64,000 bases of DNA from Sporobolomyces roseus (GCA_016617785.1 JADILM010000009.1:1093482-1157481), one strand, 5' to 3'. Counted from the stretch's first letter, positions 24,192 through 35,340 are shown. Numbers and translations: made by a program. The notes: generated from the sequence alone by a model not told the origin.

Positions 24192-25761
24192 ATGGCAGAC
24201 ACGAATGCAGAACTCTTAGCTGTACGTAGGCAAGCTCTGCTATCCATTCGCGAGCTGATAGTGTGAGGTAAACCTTCATACAGATTCTATCGAGTGTTCG
24301 ACCCCTGTTACTCCCAGACCTCCCTTCTCCTCCTCCCTCTCCTTCGCCATCCCACACTATCAACGGGAAAAGGAAACATGAATCGCTCTCGGAAGGTCCC
24401 AAACCAAGAGCAGAATCAGACAATCAAATCGATTCAAAGTGAGTTTGAGTAGTCTCGCTACGTCTTCCATATGCGCTGATGTGGTGGGGATCCACTCTCC
24501 TCACAGACGATCTCGACCGCCACCTCCTCGCCCTCCACCTCCCCCAGCTCCCCCTTCAATAGATTTGAAACCCCCAACTCCAGAACTCTCGAAATCTCGC
24601 TTACCTCCTCCACCTCCCGCACCCGCTTCAGCATCAATGAAAGGTTCTCCTCGACTCGGTAGTACGTCGTTAGCTGGAGGAGGAGAGCCAGAGTGGAGGA
24701 AAGATTGGCCGAAAGAGAGATTACGAAAATTGGGTGCCCAGTACGTCCTCTCTCCTCTTCTCCTGAACTTCACTTATTAGTAGTAATGAATGCAGATGTC
24801 GGGATCATGGAAGGAGATTAAAGCATTCTGGAGATTCCCTAGCTCGTCGATCGACTTCACCTCAAGCGACGCTCCTCGCATTAGTTCACCAATTGGATGC
24901 GATCTTGTTATACGTCTTCTCGTTCTGGTGTGACGATACGGCGGCGAGAACTTGTCTGAACGCGAATTGGGCGAGTGTTTTTGGGTTGATTGGGTTCGTC
25001 AAGAAAGTTTGTGAGAAAGAAAACCAAACTTTTTTGGGAGCTATCTGGTATGTCGCTCTTTCCTACTGTCTCCGATCTGTGTAGTGTGAGTTAACGAGAG
25101 AGAAGGGAATAGTATGAGAATGGAAGCAATCACGATCTATACTCTATCAATGCATGAACAAAAAGCTTTATTCTACAAAGCTACTCAACTCTCCCACTCC
25201 CCCTCTCCATCCGCTCCTTTACCTCCCGCACCTTCCTCAATTCGTCTCCCACCCGGTCCACCTCCTCCCCCTCCACCACCGGCTTCAATTTCAGCTCCTT
25301 CCCCTTCTTCATCTTCTACCACGACAGCCGCTTCACCCCTAGCCAATTCACCCCCAAACCCATCATCATTCCAACCCAAACCTCCTCCTCCTCCTCCTTC
25401 TCATGCTCCTAACTTGAGTGTAGGAGGGAGAGAGAAACAATTTGAAGAATTCTTGAAATCATTCTCGAAAGCTTCTCCCGACCTATTCCGCTTCCAAAAA
25501 CTCTACGATGAATCCTGTCTTTCTCTCCCTCCCTCTAACACTTCCTCAACGACAATGACAGGGACAGGAGTAGGGGAATTTGTGTTACCGAATTTAGGGG
25601 AGAAAGAGATGGGATTAGTGGAATTGGCGAGAGGGAGTGGGAGTGTTTTGGCGGGATTCATGGTTCCTAGTCAGGTTGGGTGGTGTAGGAATAAATTGGG
25701 GGAATGGTGTAGAGAGAGGGAGGTGGATTATGGGTTTGTGAGGATTGGTGAAGGGGTTTAA
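24192..25761 (+). CDS. Hypothetical proline-rich protein
   Basis: Exons can be joined as MADTNAELLA (24192-), ILSSVRPLLLPDLPSPPPS, then KRSRPPPPRPPPPPAPPS, then a conserved-looking helical part: WRKDWPKERLRKLGAQCR, LLALVHQLDAILLYVFSFWC, WASVFGLIGFVKKVCEKEN and MEAITIYTLSMHEQKALFY. A second proline-rich linker follows. The C-terminal part contains FEEFLKSFSKASPDLFRFQK and ends YGFVRIGEGV. The central helices, bounded by two polyproline linkers, look like a folded domain, but I do not recognise it. The hydrophobic stretch around LLYVFSFW is short and flanked by charged residues, so a membrane segment is doubtful. An intron at about 25049-25113 is inferred. Confidence 0.65.
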
Positions 25762-25890
25762 AGGAAGGTTGCGAAGGGAGTTTGATTAGAAACAGGTTGA
25801 TTTGATACTTTTAATACATTGAAGTTTGCTTTCGTCCAACTTTTCTCCACCAACTTCAACCACCTCACATAGAGTAGAAATCAGTCAGAG

Positions 25891-27151
25891 ATGCGTCAAA
25901 AGCGAGTAAAGTCGTATAGGAAAGTGATGCAGTTGTACTGTGCTAGCTTTGGATTCCGGTTAGTTTCGAACTAGATCTATGTCCTCTCTGCTTGAATAGG
26001 AGCTGATAGATCTAAAGGTTGAGGTAACAGAGAACCTTACCAACTACTAGGTGAGCCTCCCTACCCCTTATCAGCTTGTGTAAAGCGAGTTGAAGCTGAT
26101 CCAACTTTTTCCTTCTCCTCTAGTCGATGCCGCATTCCTACGTTCTTGCGTACAACAAAAACTAGATTTCTATGCACGACTTCAAGATGTCTTACAAGGA
26201 ACTGTCAAGCCTAGTAAGCCTCTCCTCTCACTACTCTCACTCTTTCTCCGAATTAATCTCTCGCATGCTCTAGTGATCACACAATGTTGCATTCAAGCGT
26301 TGTATGAGCAAGGTGAAGAAGGACAAGCAGCGGTAGATATGGCTAAAGAATTCGAACGACGAAAGTGTAATCATTTCAAAAAGAGACCAGAAGACGAATG
26401 TATGATCGCTATGGCTGGTAAGCACTCTCGCCTCCCTCCTCAACGAGTCTAGGCTAATAGAGTGAGTTCGATTAGGCGAGGAGAATAAGAATAGATATGT
26501 GATTGCTACTCAATCATTGGAGTTGAGGAAAGAATTGAGAAAAGTTGCGGGAACTCCAATCATTTACATAGCTAGGAGTGTGGTGTTACTCGAAACTCCT
26601 AGTGATCAAACTTTAGCAAAGAAATCATCGGTGCGTTTCCCTTGTCCTTTCGAAATGCTTTCTCTCGCGCTAATTTCGAAGGGAGGCTTATTGCACAGAT
26701 GGAGAATTCGAAATTACATGCACCAGCAGCTGAACTCGCCCTCTTATCCGGTCAACCCCTCCCTTCGACATCTGACAAAGAAGATTCTCCTCCACCCGTC
26801 GAAGCAGAGCCTCCAGCGAAGAAGAAGAAAGTTCGAGGACCGAAAGGACCCAATCCTCTCTCTGTACCAAAGAAGAAGAAAGAGAAAGCTGGAACTCTCA
26901 CTGCTGTACAAGAAGGGAAGAAAAGAGCGAGGGAGGAAGTGGACGAGGGAGCGAAAGAAAGGAAGAGGAAGAGAGAGGAGAACGAGAAAGTATTGGTTGT
27001 CAGTAAAGCGGGGAGGAATACGGAACGAGCGAAGGTAGGGGTGAGTGTGGAGGGAGAGGGAGGAACAGAAGGAGAGAAGAAGAAGAGGAAGAGGAGACGG
27101 AAGAACAAGGCTGCAGGGGAAGGAGGTACTGAGGAAGGAGGAGGAGATTAG
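25891..27151 (+). CDS. UTP23: rRNA-processing protein Utp23 (PIN-like fold)
   Basis: The start MRQKRVKSYRKVMQLYCASF, with FREPYQLL soon after, is diagnostic of Utp23. Further conserved blocks follow: VDAAFLRSCVQQKLDFYARL, then ITQCCIQALYEQG, then the zinc-site region ERRKCNHFKKRPEDEC, then NRYVIATQSLELRKELRKVA and GTPIIYIARSVVLLETPS. The Lys/Arg-rich tail (KKKKVRGPKGPNPLSVPKKK) is nucleolar in style and ends GEGGTEEGGGD. Utp23 is a component of the small-subunit processome needed for early pre-rRNA cleavage and snR30 release. The PIN fold is usually catalytically degenerate. Five exons are likely. The last intron (about 26630-26697) ends at GCACAG directly before ATGGAGAATTCG. Confidence 0.9.
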
Positions 27152-27328
27152 CTTGAAACCTGTAATCGCTTCTTCTCTCTCTTCGCTTGAGACCCTTGAG
27201 AGAGAAGATGCGTTCGATGCGTTCGATGCGTTTTACAACAGAGAAAGATGAGAAGTATGCGCTAAGCTAAGCCTAAGAACAGAAAAAGTGCTACAAAATG
27301 AAAAAAATGAAATCTCTCTCCTCTTGTT

Positions 27329-29729
27329 TTACTGCCTACTCCCCTGTCTACTCATACTCAAACTACTCCCCCTCCTCTCCTTCCTCTCCTCGTTCAATCT
27401 CTTCCTTTCTTTCTCTTTCTCCTCCTGTTTCCCAACCCATCTCTCCAACCTCCCCCTCTCGACTCGCGCGATGAAATAATTCCCTCCCTCCATTTTCCAA
27501 CTCACTGAACCGGGTTTGTATTGTTGTTTCACTTGAGAGAGGTAGGCTAAGGGATGGTTGAGATTGTGCGAAGAGAGTTTGAAGGAGGGTGGAAGGAAGG
27601 GTTTGAGAGAGACGAGGAAACAATTGTCTGGGAGGTCGAGGAATAGGTAGGCGAGTTTATCATTCAACGCTGCAGTAAATCTGTACGCTCACAAAACGCT
27701 TCTATCAGCTAATGTTTGGGGGAGAGGGTAGTGTGTGATCTGAAACGTACACTTCGTTATTAACTAAAACTACATCCGCTTTCTTCAATACCTTTGGCAC
27801 CAAGCTATCCTCACAAAAATCGCTCTCATGACATTCCATCTCCCCTCCACTGATGCCCCAAAGCCTGAACCTTTTCTCAGCCTCGATCAATTGATTCCTA
27901 GCTAAATGTGAAGCATGAGGCATATTCTCAAATCCATAACTTTTCGCTCCCGTTCTGTATTTCGCCCTCGTCATCACATCAGCCAAGTCCTAACCCGAGA
28001 TGAAGTAAAGAGAAACCTACGCTAAAGCAGCTTGAACCACGCAATTCCCAACTCCACTTCCCAAATCAACGAATACTTTCCCTTCCCCTGACAAAGCTCC
28101 ATCAGTCTTTGCAAAAATTTCATTCATAAACCTCGGTAAAAGTTCCCCATAAACATTATCTGAGAAAGCAGCGTATTTCCTCAATTCCTCAATGTCGGGA
28201 CCAACGATTCGATCATAACATTGATAAAAAATCTTGGTCCATAACTTTTCTCTCAAACCTCGCATCGATTGAATGTTGGAAAGGATTAGACCGGATGATT
28301 TGAGGGAGGAGAGGGTACGGTTGAAGTGAGCGATGTGGGAGAAAAATGTGGGCCCATCCCGTCTGTTGCGGGCTTTTTCGAGCGCTCGTAAGAGGGGCTC
28401 GGCGACTATTATGGGAGGTGCAGAGGAGGAGGTGGTAGAGGTGGAAAGAATTATTGACGGTTCGGGCGTAGAGAGTTTGGGAGTTGAGATGTGATTGATT
28501 GCCGGTGAAGAAGAGCGGGAGGAAGAGGAGGAGGAAGGATTGGCGGTGGAGGAGGAGTGGGAGTGGGAGAGAGGCTTGAGGAAGGACGAGAAGGAAGAGA
28601 AGGAGGAACCGGGAGTGTATCCGAAATGCTCGAGGGATTGAGAGGGGGTGAGGTAATTTGCTAAGATCGTTTCAATAGTCTGTGAAAACGAAGAGATCAC
28701 ATCAGCTTGGAGATATCGAGGATACAAGACAGCGCCACTCACGACCATCAGATCCTCTATCGGGTTATATTCATCATTTCGTTTCGGAGCTAAAAGTGCG
28801 AATCTGTACAACGAAGGTCTCGTTCGACAGTCAGCCACGAGGGGACAATCTGTAGTAGAACAATGTCATCGACTTACCTTTCTTTCCCTCCTATCGCAGG
28901 ATATTCTAATTCAATAACCGGCAAGTCACAACCACACCAATCCATCGCCTTCGCATCCGGATTTGCAGGATCCGCAAAGACTGCGACGTCAACGATGACC
29001 GCCTCTACTCAGTACGATATCCTATACGAGTAGTAGAAGGGACGCAAACTCACAATTCAAGATATAAGCGTCCAAATTCCCCCTCACAACCTCTTCCGAA
29101 CTGACTACCTTCATATCCCCTCCCTCCTCTTTCGCCGCAACCTCCCTCACGCAAACTGCCGCACCTTCCGCTACTCTCGCTCTTCCCAATTTACCACTAA
29201 AATAATCCTCATCCGCCGATGAAAGAGATGAACTCGATTCATAACCTCCTCCTCCTTCCCCTCCCGATAAGGACGATAACGAAGATGAAGAATGTGAATG
29301 TCTGAGTTTCGATCGTTTTGGTGCTCGGGAAGTAGGTTTAGAGGGTTTGCGAGAGGTTGAAGGAGAGTCTGATTCTTCGGAAGATGATGAAGAGGTTGAA
29401 GCGATTGGTCGTGTTTTTGATTTCTTGCCATTCCCATTCAAAGCTTTCCCTTTGCCTTTGCCATTGAGTTCTAGTTTCTTCACTACTGGTCGAACAGGAG
29501 GTGGTCGAGGTAAAGGTTTAGGAATTTGTTTGATGACTGTCTTTTGTATTACTTTGGTTTGGATTACGGGTCTAGCTCGTACTTGAGTCTTGATACGATC
29601 GCTCAAGGTCGAAGTGGTCGTTGTAGTTGTTGTTGTTGAGGTGGGTAGAGAGGAAGTTAGATTTGAAGTGGAGGGTTTACTAATCGATGAACCTGGTGAT
29701 TTCGGAGGTGCCCGCCGATTCGTAAACAT
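27329..29729 (-). CDS. DOT1: Histone H3-K79 methyltransferase Dot1
   Basis: The C-terminal half is a Dot1 methyltransferase domain. The SAM-binding loop is VFVDLGSGVGNCVVQAALA. It is followed by a conserved block around AKSYGFENMPHASHLARNQL, the motif ADVVLVNNEVY and LFLDLPDNCFLVSLKPFLPP. Upstream of the loop are the expected helices (YGELLPRFMNEIFAKTDGAL). The N-terminal half is a basic, Ser-rich extension starting MFTNRRAPPKSPGSSISKPS, consistent with the nucleosome-binding extension of fungal Dot1. The short tail after the catalytic domain is Lys/Glu/Arg-rich. Dot1 methylates nucleosomal H3 Lys79 and acts in silencing and the DNA-damage checkpoint. It is divergent from the SERF gene across about 130 bases. 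Confidence 0.92.
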
Positions 29730-29862
29730 CCCTACTACCTTCTGTATGGGTGACTGCTAGAGCTAGTGAGCGGTAAGAAGCAGAGAGAGAGAAGTTTTGT
29801 TTTGCTTGGTTTCACTTGTTCGCTACATCTCTGCTTCTGTACATTGACTGGAAGGGTTAGCT

Positions 29863-30341
29863 ATGGCGCGTAAGTCTATCTTTAGAGCTCTATCATCTAC
29901 GCTGGCTAATTATTGCGCGTTCATAGGTGGTAATCAACGAGATGCTGTAAATCTTCCCTGGTCCGTCTCTCAACCTCTGTTTCTCGCTTACCTTTGATTA
30001 TGATTGTTCTGCGAGATAGGCTAGGGAGAAGGTAAGCTTATACTCTCGACATGAGAGCCAGCGTGAGTGATGAAAGTTGACTGATCAAACGTTTTTCGCA
30101 AAAACAGAACCAAAAGAAGTTGGCGCAACAGGCTAAAGGACAGAAGACAGAGTCGGGAGCGTCATTGAAGGCTAGACAGCACGAGGATGCTGAAAAGATG
30201 CGTCAGAAACAGGTGAGTGGTTCGTGTCTAAAGTCAAGAAAGAAAGAGAACCTGATCCCCTCTCTCATTCATTGTTGATAGGCAGCTGCTTTGGCCAAGA
30301 AGGAAGCGGAAGCTGCGGCTGGAGCTGCAGTCAAGAAGTAG
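29863..30341 (+). CDS. SERF (4F5) family small basic protein
   Basis: Five exons with very small coding pieces are needed: 29863-29869 (7 bases), 29927-29946 (20 bases), 30020-30031 (12 bases), 30108-30212 and 30282-30341. Joined, they read MARGNQRDAAREKNQKK, then LAQQAKGQKTESGASLKARQ, and end EAEAAAGAAVKK, about 67 residues. This matches the SERF pattern (M-x-RGNQR--AR-KN-KK) along its whole length. A longer reading of exon 2 through AATCTTCCCTG fits the family less well, so the GTAAAT donor is preferred. SERF proteins are disordered and lysine-rich, and are known as modifiers of protein aggregation and RNA-binding chaperone-like factors. A decayed partial copy lies at 32911-33056. Confidence 0.85.
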
Positions 30342-30921
30342 AACACTTTCCTTGTCATCCTTTACCTCAAAACACCTTAATTATCCTATCTTTCGACTTT
30401 TCTCTTTCGCATCTTCAACTTCCCTTCGACCTACCTATTTTTGCTTTCGTATACAATCGACTCACATCGCAATAGACTTCTCTCACTCGGATCAATCGGT
30501 CCCATGAGGCGGCAGGAGGACGAGAGCATCGGAAGGAGGATTGAGGGAATGAGGGACCAAACAAAATCGACGCGATTGACGAGACGCCTATGACGAGGAC
30601 GGACGAGCCTATGTCGAATCGACGATGGGAGAAGACCAAAACGCTGACAGGGAAGGGACAGGTCGACGTAATCGAGTGCTTTCGCTGATCAAAGTGAAAA
30701 TCCACTACGAAACCTTTTAAACGTCAACGCGGATCAACCGGACCTAGCGAATTCTCTCTCTCTGAACTCCACCATATCTGTAGCATAACTTTCCAGAGAC
30801 TATGAAGAAAGTGATCGCTCGCTCCTCTTTTTTTTGCCCAACTTTTTCCAACTTCCTCTCTCTCTCTCTCTCTCTCTCCCTCTTCTCTCTCCCCTTCCCT
30901 TCAACCTTCAGCTGACAGTGG
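30342..30921. other. Intergenic interval with CT microsatellite
   Basis: This holds the 3' end of the SERF gene and the promoter of the CCCH paralog. The plus strand contains a CT run of about 23 bases at 30856-30878, inside a longer pyrimidine tract just before the start codon. Such tracts are common near fungal transcription starts. The frame on the minus strand (30415-30705) has no domain support. Confidence 0.5.
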
Positions 30922-32657
30922 ATGTCGAATACAGTAGCAGTAGTGTTACTGAACGCAGAAGGTGATCAAGTATGTTATCCCCTCTCTTTGTCCCTTGATC
31001 ATTCAACTCACCACCCTTGTTTTCCCCTATCTAGTTCAATGCGTCTTTGATTGCGGATGGACAATCGGGTGGACAAATCGCTTCAATGTTGTTGTATGAT
31101 CGAATCAAAGCTAGTTTGATCAAGAGGAATATGACTTCTTCAATCCTAGTTTACTTCGTTGCGTTCGTCTTCTTCTCTCTCTCATTCTACCGTCGTAGAG
31201 CTGATGGTACGAATAGAAGCGCACAGTGATCGATTACAATCAGTCTCATTACCCAGGGAGAAATGGGAAGCGTTCCTCTCAGGGTTTGGGAAGACCAAGA
31301 ATCCATGTTTCGTGATCGACCCCCTCGATTCCTCTTCGTCTCTACGTATCACTCGTTGAGTTCCCTCTCTCTCTCTTCTCCCACAGTCAACTCCTAGCTG
31401 ACTCCCCTTTATAGAGCTACTCGATTTGTTCCTCCCGTTGTCCTCAACCGCAACCGTTTATTTAGGTTCTTTAGACACTTCGAAACTTTACCCTTACTTG
31501 ATCACGTTACCTCCACTCAAGAAGAACAAGGTTACGTTGTTGAGTACGATCACTGTCGCCCCGTGCTATAGGACGTTGGAGGAGAAGGGTTGGATCAAAG
31601 TTGAGAGAGGGGTTGAGGGGTTGTTTGGTGAGTTGTTGATGCCGGAAATTGCTGGGAGGTTGTGGAGGGGAGAAGAAGGGGAAGGGGAAGAAGAGGAGGA
31701 GGAAAAGGAGCTAAGGGGAAAGGGGAAAGCGAAGGAGAGCGAGAAGAAGGAAGAGAAGGGAAGAGTCGAATTGGAAGAAGTCTGGAAAGAGACGGAGGAA
31801 AGTCCAGTCACGTCAAACTCGAGACGAGTCATACCATCAGGATTGGTATGGGATGTTGATTCAGATGTGAGTCCTCGTTCGTTGCCCCCTTCGCGAGCGA
31901 AACAAAGCTGAAACCCGAATCTCGTTTTCAGGATGGAAATCGAGATTTCTCGCCGGGAATTAACCACGAAGCGATCCCTGCGATGACTCAACGCAGTACA
32001 CCTCTTCCATTGCCGATTGGAACGCCTCGACAAACTACACCTCCTCAAACGCCTCAACCAACTCGACGTTCTTCCTCGACTCCTTCAGATTGGGAAGATC
32101 GTCTCGACTCTGAAGATTCACCAATCCTCAACTCTCCTCAACCAGAACCTCACATCTCGACGACTTCTACTCCTCCCGCTCCTCCTCAACCTCTCGATTC
32201 GTCCTTCTCTCGCGCCCTCGTTCTCGCTCGTCCACCTCAAACTACTCCCTCTTCCTCAACCGCGCTCATCCATTCCCCCTCTCCACTCGACATAGTGATC
32301 CCTACTCCACTCGGTCCCATCTCTCCCTTACCCCCATTCCCTCAACCCGCCCTCTCCTTCACCCACACTCCCGGACCTTGCAAACTTTTCTATGTCCAGC
32401 CTTCATCCTGTCCGAAATCTTCTCAAACCTGCAAATTCTCCCACACCTATCCCTTCACTCGCCGCGAGTTGGAAATGTTCCCCTTGTGGGTGAAAGGAAC
32501 GATTTGTATTGATCACACGAAGGGGAGGTGTAAGAGGGGAGACAAGGGTTGCAAGTTTGGACATAGGTGTCCTTGGACGATTCATACTTGTCCGTATGGG
32601 AGTACTTGCAAGTTTAGGGAGAAAGGTTTACCTCATTCTTCCAGAGGGGGGAAGTAA
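30922..32657 (+). CDS. CCCH zinc-finger protein, paralog 2
   Basis: Starts MSNTVAVVLLNAEGDQ and matches the gene at 9045-10748 block by block: FNASLIADGQSGGQIASMLL, VYFVADRLQSVSLPREKW, SGFGKTKNPCFVIDPLDS, LPLSSTATVYLGSLDTSKLY, then SGLVWDVDSD. The C-terminal fingers are CKLFYVQPSSCPKSSQTCKF with its His at x3, and CIDHTKGRCKRGDKGCKFGH. It ends LPHSSRGGK. Matching introns include the one after GDQ and the one after VYFVA (donor GTTCGT, acceptor GCACAG). Compared with paralog 1 it has an extra Glu/Lys-rich insert (31660-31800) and a longer Ser/Pro-rich linker before the fingers. An RNA-binding role is inferred from the fingers. Confidence 0.82.
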
Positions 32658-32910
32658 ACGAAAAGACGAAAAGAGAAAAAGTTGGGAAGATTGTAATTGA
32701 ATAAAAGGAGGTTTTGCTCAACTTTCGGTACTTGCCCACTCGCCGTTGATAAGAGTTGGCTCGTAACAAGTCACTCGTTGAGATAGGAGAATTCGCCGAA
32801 GTTAGGAGGGAAGTCACAAGTGGGAAGGAAACGCTCGAACTTCTTTTTCTCGTCTCTCTTACCGGTTCTCTTTTCTTCCTCTAGCTTCTCACTCGAGGGT
32901 TAGCGGTGCG

Positions 32911-33056
32911 ATCGACAAAGTTGAGCTGATCCATCGTCTTTCGCAAAAACAGAACCAAAAGAAGTTGGCGCAACAGGCTAAAGGTCAAAAGACAGAGTTG
33001 GGATCCTCTCTCAAGGCTCGACAGGAGAGTGATGCGAAAAGATGCGCTTGAAGCAG
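32911..33056 (+). pseudogene. Partial duplicate of the SERF gene (end of intron 3 plus exon 4)
   Basis: The sequence TTTCGCAAAAACAG followed by AACCAAAAGAAGTTGGCGCA and onward copies 30091-30212 almost base for base. Part of the preceding intron is recognisable too (CAAAGTTGAGCTGATC against AAAGTTGACTGATC). The copy diverges near the end of exon 4 (AAAAGATGCGCTTGAAGCAG), where a one-base deletion breaks the frame. The 5' exons are absent and the donor after exon 4 is lost (GGCCCT in place of GGTGAGT). Because intron sequence is included, this is a DNA-level duplication and not a retrocopy. It marks the edge of the accessory island. Confidence 0.85.
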
Positions 33057-33281
33057 GCCCTATCCTCTGCCTTCAAGCTTCACCGGATTTCGAAAGTTCC
33101 GGTCGGCTGAGCTTTCACCTGTCCCACTTTGCGTCGAGCTAGGAGTAGCACAACTTCGATTGAGATCCGCATGGAAAGCGGAGGTTTCAAGGGTCAAAGC
33201 GATCCTCGCGCTTCGAGATTACGAGTCTCTTACCGGGATTCTCCTTCTCTCTTCACTTGCTCTGTCTTGATCGATTGTCAG

Positions 33282-34132
33282 ATGCCATCGTTTGCACACG
33301 TTGTGCACCCTGCGGCTAGAACTGCAGAACGATCCCCTGTTGGTTCCCAACATCAATGCGAAGCTACAAATCGAAGACTCGAGGAAATCATCGAAATGGC
33401 GAAAGCTGCTTGGTCGTCGCCTAGCCCTGCTGTACGTAATAGCTATTCGCGAATCGAGGCCCAGACTGATGTGTACGTCCCCCGCCCTAGACCAAGGAGC
33501 ATCGATATTTCGAGTATCGTAAACACCCTCAGTTTGACAGATTTTTCCATTTCAAGCACGAAAGCATGTTCATCGACGCTGTACTACAATAACACCACTT
33601 TGCAACTTTTAGTACATCGGTATCCAGATCCGGAAGCCGAGTGGCTATATCGGACTGAGTTGAGGCTCCTCGACCCTGGAAACATAATCGAAGCTCACCC
33701 CGACAGCCATGTAAGATGACCAGCTTCTCGTCTGTGTGAGGAACCTGTTCAATTTGTCTTCGTTCGACAGTGGCACAACTTCCTCGACCTCGGTGAATAC
33801 TTTGTGACTGAGGATGCTAGAGGTCATCGATATTCTCATCGATGTTTCGACGGATCAGTGAAACAAATTTGCGATATTCCCGATCCTTACTTGTCCCCAG
33901 GCTCTACGCGTGAAACTACAAAGCTCGATATCTACCTCTCCAAAGAGAGTACCGCATTTTCAGTTCGTCTACGCCATTTCTCTCCTTTGACCGCACGAGT
34001 TGTAACTGATAGAGTAACAAGCCCCATTTCAAGGGTTACTTCACTGCTCCGGGAAGCTCTCACAACGCATTGAGTTTGCGGAAAGCCAGGATGTACGGAT
34101 TGCACCGCAGCCAGTTCGAGGATGGATTCTGA
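33282..34132 (+). CDS. Accessory Family 2 protein, copy F (divergent)
   Basis: Function unrecognised. The first part reads MPSFAHVVHPAARTAERSP and continues to NIIEAHPDSH. After an intron (donor GTAAGATGACC, acceptor TTCGACAG) comes HNFLDLGEYFVTEDARGH with VKQICDIPDPYLSPG. A further intron near 33946-34020 leads to HFKGYFTAPGSSHNALSL and the end RKARMYGLHRSQFEDGF. The C-terminus resembles GIHRQDWIEGYERT of the gene at 8074. The LGEYFVT...DIPDP stretch resembles TGHFFLVT...EIPDQ at 36858-37689. These similarities are modest, and splice sites are partly guessed. It follows the SERF fragment and is in tandem with the Family 1 gene at 35394. Confidence 0.45.
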
Positions 34133-34519
34133 AACCTGTCGCAGTCTTCCTCTCCTACTTCTTATTGTTGCCGGTCCCCTCCATGGTCTCCCCCCTTCTT
34201 TATCAGTGCTCCTCTTCAATCAGTGACCTGCCCACCTCTTTATAGCTCGATCTTGACCTCTCTTTGATTCCGAGCGTTTGTTTGAGTAGTAGAAAACCGC
34301 GAGCTCGACTTCAACCCCTCGGCTCCCTTGCAGGCGACTGCTAATCAGCTCGGGCGATATTCGACGAGTGACTGAGTGAACTTACGAGAGGCAGGATGCT
34401 TGCACATGATCTTGCGAGAGACTTGAAGATTGCGAGATGGGAAAGAGTCGAGAGAAAGCAGGAGACACGAATCTGAGCCAGCCGAGTATTAGAGCGGCTC
34501 ATTTCCGCGACCAAGAGCC
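34133..34519. other. Intergenic interval
   Basis: This lies between the 3' end of the gene at 33282 and the start of the dispersed repeat copy B. I see no coding signal, RNA gene or repeat here. Confidence 0.4.
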
Positions 34520-35335
34520 CCATCGTAGCCAAAGCGAGATCGAAAGTGAAGTGTACGGAGTCAAGAGACGATTCGAAAGTTGCTCGATCTCAACGACTCT
34601 CTTACTTCCACCACTCGCTCTGACAACTCAGTCTCGCTCTCGATCAGCCAAGATACATCTCAAATCAACCTGAAGGCTGCTACAAGTACGCTTAGGTGAG
34701 TCCTCGCTCTTCTCTTTCCCCATCTCGACTCTGAATCGATGAGCTAATCTACACTCTCGCAAGGTACCTCTAGACTCTACGGACGCCTCTCTAGCTCCTT
34801 CAAGCTACTCTACTATCCGCGCATGCCCTCGACAAGCCTCTATCGCTCGTGATTGTGGGAAAGTGAACATTGAAAGGGAGGAAAAACAGAGTGACGGAGA
34901 GGGAGTTAAGCATGTAGTGAGCAAGGGAGTAGATCTGAGAGCTCAGATTCATGTTACTGTGGCCGAAGATAGAATGGAAAAGGTACGTTATGGACTTGAA
35001 CCGCTTCTTTTGAAGGACTTCATTGATTTCGCTGACTTGACACTCTCTCTCGAGTAGTTCTTGAATGGAGCCTCTACGACCATGCTTCTACGACACTCGG
35101 TAACGCTCGATGTACTCGACCTACCTCAACAGTCGGGTTCTGCTTCGGAATCGGAAAGACAGCGACCTCAGACTCTTCGAACGATCCATTTCTCCTCTCG
35201 CTCTGGATCTACCACGACGCTGCATCGCTACCTCCCTGCTTCGCTTATTCGGACTGAGTTGGAAGAAGCGGAGACACGGCCGACGATCGACCGGAACTGC
35301 GCGGTCCTTTTCCTAAACCCGTTCGCTACCTAAAC
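34520..35335 (+). repeat. Dispersed accessory repeat, copy B
   Basis: This matches 7070-7790 and 50388-51090 (both minus) along its length. The block from about 35060 to 35230, containing GCTCGATGTACTCGACCTAC and onward, is nearly identical to copy C. The intron-like block after GTACGCTTAG (GTGAGTCCTCGC...) is nearly identical to copy A. Exon-like parts read GVDLRAQIHVTVAEDRMEK, then LNGASTTMLLRHSVTLDVLD. The final part, near RPTIDRNCAVLFLNP, is shared with the leader of the gene at 5773-6928. The shared end runs into the CTAAACCC elements and stops shortly before the start codon at 35394. It may be a promoter-plus-leader unit of Family 1 genes or an element inserted there. Confidence 0.75.
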
Positions 35336-35340
35336 CCGAC
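35311..35340 (+). promoter_or_regulatory. Two CTAAACCCG elements before Family 1 copy B
   Basis: Two copies lie in tandem (TTCCTAAACCCGTTCGC and TACCTAAACCCGACG), 54-83 bases before ATG 35394. The second extends into CCCGACGTTTCC, as at 38995-39010. The shared position suggests a promoter or start-site element. Confidence 0.5.

Noticed and set aside
34520..35335. Classical transposon
   Set aside because: No transposase, reverse transcriptase, terminal inverted repeat or long terminal repeat could be seen in or around the three repeat copies.
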